A stretch of DNA of 64,000 nucleotides from Gammaproteobacteria bacterium (GTDB lineage: Bacteria > Pseudomonadota > Gammaproteobacteria > Xanthomonadales > SZUA-36): positions 1 to 64,000 of the forward strand of contig JAJFLB010000045.1 in NCBI GenBank assembly GCA_021772915.1, in the 5' to 3' direction. Shown in pieces: positions 59,405-64,000 of this stretch. How positions within the stretch are numbered: position 1 is the stretch's first letter; each line of letters begins with the position of its first letter. Below the pieces are notes generated by a model. It was not told where the DNA came from. It ran no database searches and saw only the letters and a program-made list of their open reading frames with translations. The translations under genes were made by a program, and so were the position numbers.

Positions 59405-59640
59405 CAGTCGTCAACGTGCGTATCGGCTCGTCCGCGCCGAAAAAATGACTTGATGCGGTACCAATACGTCCTCAGTGCCAGAACCAGGGAGGCAAACAAG
59501 CCCACAATGGCCGAAATCAGCATGCTTCCGGTACTCGGATCCAGGTAGGCCGATGCTGATGCGGGGATTAACAGCAGGGAGACCACAATCACCAGTGTCA
59601 CGGGTGATCGATGCATTTGTGACTGCTTGTACCTGTTCAT
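59404..59640 (-). CDS. Small membrane protein with YLDPSTGS motif
   Basis: The 78-residue protein has a hydrophobic signal segment (LVIVVSLLLIPASASA), then YLDPSTGSMLISAIVGLFASLVLALR, a second membrane helix, and a basic, Arg-rich tail. Proteins with a YLDPGTGS motif commonly accompany surface-polysaccharide and phosphonate clusters; their function is unknown. It overlaps the glycerophosphotransferase gene by four bases and follows the transaminase by ten. Confidence 0.78.
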   Translation of the reverse strand: MNRYKQSQMHRSPVTLVIVVSLLLIPASASAYLDPSTGSMLISAIVGLFASLVLALRTYWYRIKSFFRRGRADTHVDD

Positions 59641-59650
59641 ATGCGCTGTC

Positions 59651-60727
59651 TCAACCAGCTAGCACAGACTGAATCGCCTGTTCTAAGCGGGTCATATCCT
59701 CATCACTGATTTCACCCATGGTCGAAATCCTGAACAGTCTTTCAGCCAGGTCTCCCTGGCCAGCATATATTACAAACCCATGTCGCTTAAGACCATCATG
59801 CAAGGCCTCGTAGGTCATACCGTCGGGAAGGTGGTAACTACGCAACACAGATGAACTTTCAGCAGCGGGTAACCACGGTTTGACCCCCGCGCCCTCCAAC
59901 ACCCCCGCCACCCGGTAAGCCAGCTCACGGTAACGTTTCCCGCGTGCCTTCCATCCGCCTTGCTGTTGCAACTCCTGAAGCGCCTCCGCCAGACCCAACA
60001 TGGCGTTGACCGCCGGTGTAAACGGGGTGGAACGCTCCTGCTGGTGTTTTGCCCAGGTCGGCAAGTGCAGACTCAGACTGCGTTGCTGAATTCCCTGTTG
60101 CAGAGCGGTGTGGCGGCACATCACCATGGCGAGCCCGGGAATACCATGCAGACACTTATTGGCAGTGGCAGCGACCGCCTGCAAGGCCTGATGTGAAAAC
60201 GCAATGGACTCCGCACCAAAGCTGGATACCGCATCCAGCAACAAATGCGTCGAATGTTCTGCACACAGTGTGGCTATGTCCTCAACCGGGTTAAGTCTTC
60301 CGGTTGTTGTTTCGTGGTGAACTGCAATCACGTGGGTAAACTTGCACGCAGCCAAGCTTCCAGCCAGTGCCGTCAGATCAATTTCAGCCCCCCAGGCAAA
60401 TTTGAGTGACTCATGCTCAAGACGATAAATTTCTGCGAGTTTTCTCAGCCGTTCCCCATACACGCCATTTTCCAGTACCAGTACGCAGGCATCGTCCGGC
60501 AACAACGAGGCCATCATGGCTTCCATGGCAGAGGTGCCTGAACCCGCTATCAAAACAGCCGACCATTCGTCAGCGGCGCATTGATAAATATCCAACAACG
60601 CCTTGATGACCCGATCCTGCAGGTCAAAAAACTCCGGTTCGCGATGACACAGGTCGACACCTGCAGTCGCCCGGCGAACAGCATCGCTAAGCGTAACGGG
60701 GCCGGGATTTAGCAGAATGGATTTCAC
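59651..60727 (-). CDS. phnW: 2-aminoethylphosphonate-pyruvate transaminase
   Basis: The 358-residue fold-type I aminotransferase begins SILLNPGPVTLSDAVRRA, with IAGSGTSAMEAMMASLL, HHETTTGRLNP, LLLDAVSSFGAE and a PLP Lys in ATANKCLHGIPG. It resembles PhnW. In a biosynthetic setting it makes 2-aminoethylphosphonate from phosphonoacetaldehyde, which the decarboxylase here would supply. I use the GTG at 60727, 14 bases after the methyltransferase stop; the longer frame from 60835 overlaps that gene. Confidence 0.87.
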   Translation of the reverse strand: MKSILLNPGPVTLSDAVRRATAGVDLCHREPEFFDLQDRVIKALLDIYQCAADEWSAVLIAGSGTSAMEAMMASLLPDDACVLVLENGVYGERLRKLAEIYRLEHESLKFAWGAEIDLTALAGSLAACKFTHVIAVHHETTTGRLNPVEDIATLCAEHSTHLLLDAVSSFGAESIAFSHQALQAVAATANKCLHGIPGLAMVMCRHTALQQGIQQRSLSLHLPTWAKHQQERSTPFTPAVNAMLGLAEALQELQQQGGWKARGKRYRELAYRVAGVLEGAGVKPWLPAAESSSVLRSYHLPDGMTYEALHDGLKRHGFVIYAGQGDLAERLFRISTMGEISDEDMTRLEQAIQSVLAG

Positions 60728-60740
60728 CCGTGTCCCGCCT

Positions 60741-61361
60741 TCAATGACCAGCCAGTGACGCTGGTGGTGCGTGACTGACAACCCACAACCACATGCCACA
60801 GCTTCCCAGGTACAGGGTAATGGGTAATTCGCCATTGCGGATCAACGACTGGTAGATATCCCAGTCACCGACCCGCAGATCATTCCAATGAAAACGCCAG
60901 GGAATAACGGCGCGGATATGTTGACTCCATGTGCGCCACTCGTCTGCAAAAATACCTTCGAGCTTCTTGTCCTCATAGGTAACAGCGGCCGGATACCAGA
61001 TGAGGAAAAAGAGGATCACTGCCAACCCGACATACAGGTTAGCCGCCGCCAGTGTGAAGCCGGTCAGAATCAGGAGGTTTCCCAGATACAAGGGGTGACG
61101 AACCAGGGCATAGGGACCACCGGTCGCCAACTTCCGGTTCTTGACAATATATCCGGCGGCATAAATACGAAACAACTGGCCCAAAGCGGCACAAAGCAAG
61201 CCCCAAACAACGAGAGCAGACCCCGGGCGCGCAAAGTAGGCACACACGGCTACCAGTAGTAGGCCAATGGCCTGACGCAAAATTTCACTGAATCGTATAC
61301 GGTCGAACCAACCCATGAGACCCGAGCGATTTCCCATCCTTGAGACTCTGTCTTCAGCCAT
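60741..61361 (-). CDS. Isoprenylcysteine/phospholipid methyltransferase-like membrane protein
   Basis: The 206-residue membrane protein has several hydrophobic helices and the ICMT/PEMT signature GGPYALVRHPLYLGNLLILTGF, followed by Glu residues in VTYEDKKLEGIFADEW. These enzymes use SAM to methylate membrane-embedded substrates on N, O or S. Among phosphonate genes it might N-methylate the aminoethylphosphonate headgroup once it is on a lipid; this is inference. The ATG at 61361 follows GGAGTAAAT. The frame from 61613 overlaps the decarboxylase. Confidence 0.8.
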   Translation of the reverse strand: MAEDRVSRMGNRSGLMGWFDRIRFSEILRQAIGLLLVAVCAYFARPGSALVVWGLLCAALGQLFRIYAAGYIVKNRKLATGGPYALVRHPLYLGNLLILTGFTLAAANLYVGLAVILFFLIWYPAAVTYEDKKLEGIFADEWRTWSQHIRAVIPWRFHWNDLRVGDWDIYQSLIRNGELPITLYLGSCGMWLWVVSHAPPASLAGH

Positions 61362-61422
61362 ATTTACTCCACTGAGTGAAGGGTGTTGTTTGCCGGCCCA
61401 AGGACCCGTCACTACCATTTTA

Positions 61423-62565
61423 TCAAGAACGCACACCCATGTGCTTTTGCAGTCGATGAGTTGTTTCAACGGGACCGAATGCGGGACGTGGTAGTGCTTC
61501 TGGAAAGCCCCGGTCCGTTTGGATATGCATAAACGACGGTCCTTTCCCGGCAAAAAATTTCCCCAGGTCACTGGAACCGTAAGCGCGATACACATTCTGA
61601 TATCCACAAGCAAAAGCTATTGCCGGAAAATCAATGGCCGAGCTCACGGTTGCCTGCCCACCGGTTGATTCATGGACGCGGTTGTCCAGCAACAGGTGAT
61701 AAAAATTCCCAGCACCGTAAACACCCGCGGTTGCCATATTGCCCAAACGCATCAAGGCGGCGCCATCTCCATCAATAACAACAATTTTCCAGTCTGGCCT
61801 CACCATCGAAAGCCCCAGACCCAGGGCGCTTGCACAACCCATGGAACCAACCATGTACAACTGATTCGGCCGGTCTTCAATGGCGTACAATTCACGCCCG
61901 TTGAAACCGGTGCTGGCGATGAGCAAGGTATTGGACACGTCGGTAGAGGCTACAAGTTTTCGCAGCACGTCATGTCGGGTCGGCCATTTTTCCGGCACCG
62001 GAAGCGTCGCCTCATGATAATTCCCCGTCGGTCTTTCAATTCCCGGATTCTGCTTCAGAGGACAGGGTGCAACCATGCCTTTTTTCATGATTAACGCATA
62101 AGGCCTGCCAGTTGTGTCCATTGTTTCAACGGCTGTTTCAAGAGCATTACCGACCTCAGCTTCGCAGTCCGGGAACAAACTCCATGAGATACCCAATGTC
62201 TCCAGTAACTGTGTTGTGATTTGTCCCATCAATTGATGCTGTGGCTCATCGGGTAGGTCGGGATCACCCCTGAGGGTGACAATTAATAGAACCGGGATGC
62301 GAAACACGTCGTTTAGTGAACTCAACGGACTGACAGCGTTACCCAGTCCGGAATTCTGCATCATTGCCACCGCACGGTAGCCACCCAGAACGGCACCGGA
62401 GGCGGCAGCGACAGCATCACCTTCATTGGCAGAAGAAATGTAGGTGAGGCTTGGGTCGTCGATTGTGAAATTGATAAATGGAGTCAGGTATGAACAGGGT
62501 ACGCCGGCCCAGAACTCAAAACCCAGCTGCCTGGCAGGCTCCACAAATTGACTGGCTTGAATCAT
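61423..62565 (-). CDS. aepY: Phosphonopyruvate decarboxylase
   Basis: This is a 380-residue thiamine diphosphate enzyme. The N-terminal domain has FWAGVPCSYLTPFIN and SSANEGDAVAAASGAVLGGY with the catalytic Glu. The C-terminal ThDP domain has GSMGCASALGLGLSMVRPDWKIVVIDGDGAALMRLGNMA. It converts phosphonopyruvate to phosphonoacetaldehyde and CO2, pulling the unfavourable PEP mutase reaction forward. It lies in the same operon as the PEP mutase fusion and the transaminase. Confidence 0.9.
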   Translation of the reverse strand: MIQASQFVEPARQLGFEFWAGVPCSYLTPFINFTIDDPSLTYISSANEGDAVAAASGAVLGGYRAVAMMQNSGLGNAVSPLSSLNDVFRIPVLLIVTLRGDPDLPDEPQHQLMGQITTQLLETLGISWSLFPDCEAEVGNALETAVETMDTTGRPYALIMKKGMVAPCPLKQNPGIERPTGNYHEATLPVPEKWPTRHDVLRKLVASTDVSNTLLIASTGFNGRELYAIEDRPNQLYMVGSMGCASALGLGLSMVRPDWKIVVIDGDGAALMRLGNMATAGVYGAGNFYHLLLDNRVHESTGGQATVSSAIDFPAIAFACGYQNVYRAYGSSDLGKFFAGKGPSFMHIQTDRGFPEALPRPAFGPVETTHRLQKHMGVRS

Positions 62566-62578
62566 GACACCAGGCCGC

Positions 62579-62992
62579 CTATATATCGGTGTCAGTCTTT
62601 TCGCCGCCCATCTCTGCGCGCGTCAACACATCAATGATAAGGCGACGATCATGAAAACCGAGAAAAAAGAAACCAATGAAACCACCAAGGGGAAGTAATG
62701 CCGCAAGATAACATACCGGCCGAAGCAAACTTGCGTCCTCCGCCAATTCGGGCAGAAAAATCAGGAAACCTCCAAAGCCCAGAAAAATGGCTGCCAGTCC
62801 AACTTTCAAAGGGAGCCAGTCATTCCGGTACATGATCCAGCGATGTGCAAGGCTCAATGAGACACCCTCCTCCATGTAGCCGGTGAGTATCCTGTCCCTC
62901 GTACCATTCACCGCGTTATAACCAGCGATAAGAGTATTCATCCCGGCCCAAACCGAGGCCACTAAAACGAGACTGAGTTGCAGTGTATTCAT
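62579..62992 (-). CDS. Four-helix membrane protein of unknown function
   Basis: The 137-residue protein has about four hydrophobic helices (LSLVLVASVWAGMNTLIAGY, LKVGLAAIFLGFGGFLIFL, PVCYLAALLPLGGFIGFFF) and ends with a hydrophilic tail. I recognise no family. It sits between the PEP mutase fusion and the decarboxylase, 13 bases from the latter, so it probably belongs to the phosphonate operon. Confidence 0.7.
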   Translation of the reverse strand: MNTLQLSLVLVASVWAGMNTLIAGYNAVNGTRDRILTGYMEEGVSLSLAHRWIMYRNDWLPLKVGLAAIFLGFGGFLIFLPELAEDASLLRPVCYLAALLPLGGFIGFFFLGFHDRRLIIDVLTRAEMGGEKTDTDI

Positions 62993-63078
62993 GGTGATCC
63001 CATCGTACTGTATTTTGCGTTATGTCAGACCCCAGGACTGGAAACTACTTCTCAACTGGTTTCCGGATAACTGTGTCC

Positions 63079-64000
63079 TCATACACCCTGGGTATACTCA
63101 AACGTACCGGCACGTTCCAGATCATCCAGATTATTGATATCCATCCAGTGACCATTGACATACTGCACTTGCGGCGGATGCTCTTCCACTACCAACTGGT
63201 TAAGCAAGTGAGGCAAACCGAGCGTATTGAAGTCTTCCCGTACCTGCAGTGTCTCCAGCGCGCTTCGCAGGTGCTGTTCACCCGCACCGGTGACCCTTAG
63301 CATGCCAATCCAACGGCCGTCGGGTTGCCCTGCTTCGGGTGCCAATTTAGCTGTGACCTGTTTAAGGGTCACTTTTTGCTGGTACATGGCCCGGTTATCC
63401 GGCGTGGAGCAGTAGGCCAGGTCATTGATATTTCCCAACGCCGTGGACAGCTCAGAGGAATCCACAACAACGAGCAGTTCTGCTTCCCAGTCAAGAAGGT
63501 TGTGGAGTAAATATGAACGGAATAAAAGGTCACCATAGATAATCACCATGTCGTCACTGAAATTTATCAGTGCACAACTCAGCGACGCCAATTCACCACT
63601 GGACTCCCAGTTTTCATTGACCAGGATGTCGGCCCCCTGCACATCAATCGCATCGTGACGATAACCGGCGACCACAGTAATGTCGTTGATGCCCTGTTTT
63701 TTGAACTTGTCGATCTGCCGCCGCAGCATCGGTACACCCGCCACCGGTAACATCACCTTTGGTCTTTCACGGGTCAGTTCATCCATTCCCTGACCCCTGG
63801 ATGCGGCAAGTACGATCGCCGTTGCTGTGTGACTATGACCTCGTGCATAGCGTCTTTCAGCTGCCAACAATTCTTCCGCACCTTGCAGGCGAAATACTTC
63901 CTCAACTGTTGCGACCTGACCCTCACTTTCAACCAGTGAGTGGGTCTCGTGGATATTCGCAGCCGTCGACTGCATGGCCTCTATACAGGTGCGTAGCATG
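63079..64000 (-). CDS. PEP mutase-nucleotidyltransferase fusion, truncated by window end
   Basis: The visible part is the C-terminal about 306 residues; the gene continues past the right edge. Its first 50 residues (IHETHSLVESEGQVATVEEVFRLQGAEEL) match the C-terminal end of phosphoenolpyruvate mutase. The rest is a nucleotidyltransferase (TAIVLAASRGQG, ERPKVMLPVAGVPMLRRQI, IIYGDLLF). Fusions of this kind are known to make C-P bonds and activate 2-aminoethylphosphonate as the CDP derivative (PntC type). An ATG at 63999 is not the real start. It is the upstream gene of the phosphonate operon in this window. Confidence 0.85.
   Translation of the reverse strand, partial: MLRTCIEAMQSTAANIHETHSLVESEGQVATVEEVFRLQGAEELLAAERRYARGHSHTATAIVLAASRGQGMDELTRERPKVMLPVAGVPMLRRQIDKFKKQGINDITVVAGYRHDAIDVQGADILVNENWESSGELASLSCALINFSDDMVIIYGDLLFRSYLLHNLLDWEAELLVVVDSSELSTALGNINDLAYCSTPDNRAMYQQKVTLKQVTAKLAPEAGQPDGRWIGMLRVTGAGEQHLRSALETLQVREDFNTLGLPHLLNQLVVEEHPPQVQYVNGHWMDINNLDDLERAGTFEYTQGV

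Overview
The window reads as chromosomal DNA of a Gram-negative gammaproteobacterium, probably a free-living marine or sediment type. The evidence is a TonB-dependent receptor, LPS-core genes (Kdo kinase, heptosyltransferase-like), a sodium:solute symporter, a proteobacterial his operon headed by a TrpR-like regulator, and an aspartokinase/diaminopimelate decarboxylase fusion of the kind known from Xanthomonadales. I cannot name the genus. Most genes have balanced base composition. Two stretches (about 40.2-42.6 kb and 45.0-47.4 kb) are visibly AT-richer and look like accessory DNA.

Layout. (1) 0-14.3 kb: a minus-strand operon of FAD amine dehydrogenase, small 2Fe-2S protein, second FAD/NAD oxidoreductase, aldehyde dehydrogenase, dapB-like and dapA-like genes. 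It is divergent from a LysR regulator, a TonB receptor and a sodium:solute symporter, and ends at a lysAC fusion. The set suggests uptake and oxidation of a cyclic or N-substituted amino acid joined to lysine-pathway chemistry. (2) 14.6-23 kb: a putative lipoprotein, a Cys-rich secreted protein, two paralogous membrane-anchored AraC regulators, a secreted FG-GAP/VCBS-repeat protein with an Asp/Phe repeat, and an OmpW-like barrel plus glycosyltransferase pair. The VCBS gene and the OmpW gene share a conserved upstream element. (3) 24.2-32.1 kb: a complete his operon (regulator-G-D-C-B-H-A-F-IE) interrupted by REP-like palindromes and by a large double-hairpin element. (4) 32.6-40 kb: LemA and DUF2207 membrane proteins, a hotdog thioesterase, and a molybdenum hydroxylase with its XdhC and MocA maturation factors. 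(5) 40-42.7 kb: a probable CsrB/RsmZ-type sRNA with GGA loops, a short divergent transcript unit, and a DUF6502 gene coupled to an unusual protein carrying GTG-type repeats on both sides of a membrane segment. (6) 42.7-52.5 kb: housekeeping and accessory genes, tRNA-Arg(CCU), FkbM methyltransferase, and a second DUF6502 gene with a striking palindromic operator array. (7) 52.7-64 kb: a heptosyltransferase-like gene convergent with a long, tightly coupled minus-strand operon for phosphonate (2-aminoethylphosphonate) synthesis and its attachment to a surface glycan or lipid. That operon has a PEP mutase-nucleotidyltransferase fusion cut by the window end, phosphonopyruvate decarboxylase, an AEP transaminase, a small membrane methyltransferase, a CDP-glycerol glycerophosphotransferase-type transferase, a YejM-like sulfatase-fold protein, an extra YidC-like insertase and a PhyH-type dioxygenase.

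How the parts may work together. The phosphonate operon can make AEP, activate it as CDP-AEP and transfer it; the methyltransferase and dioxygenase are candidates to decorate it. The GGA-loop RNA suggests a Csr/Rsm global regulation circuit. The most promising undescribed system is the DUF6502/GTG-repeat pair; next are the phosphonate operon with its unusual tailoring genes and the reverse-lysine-like catabolic cluster. All functions are read from sequence motifs by eye; no database search was run.
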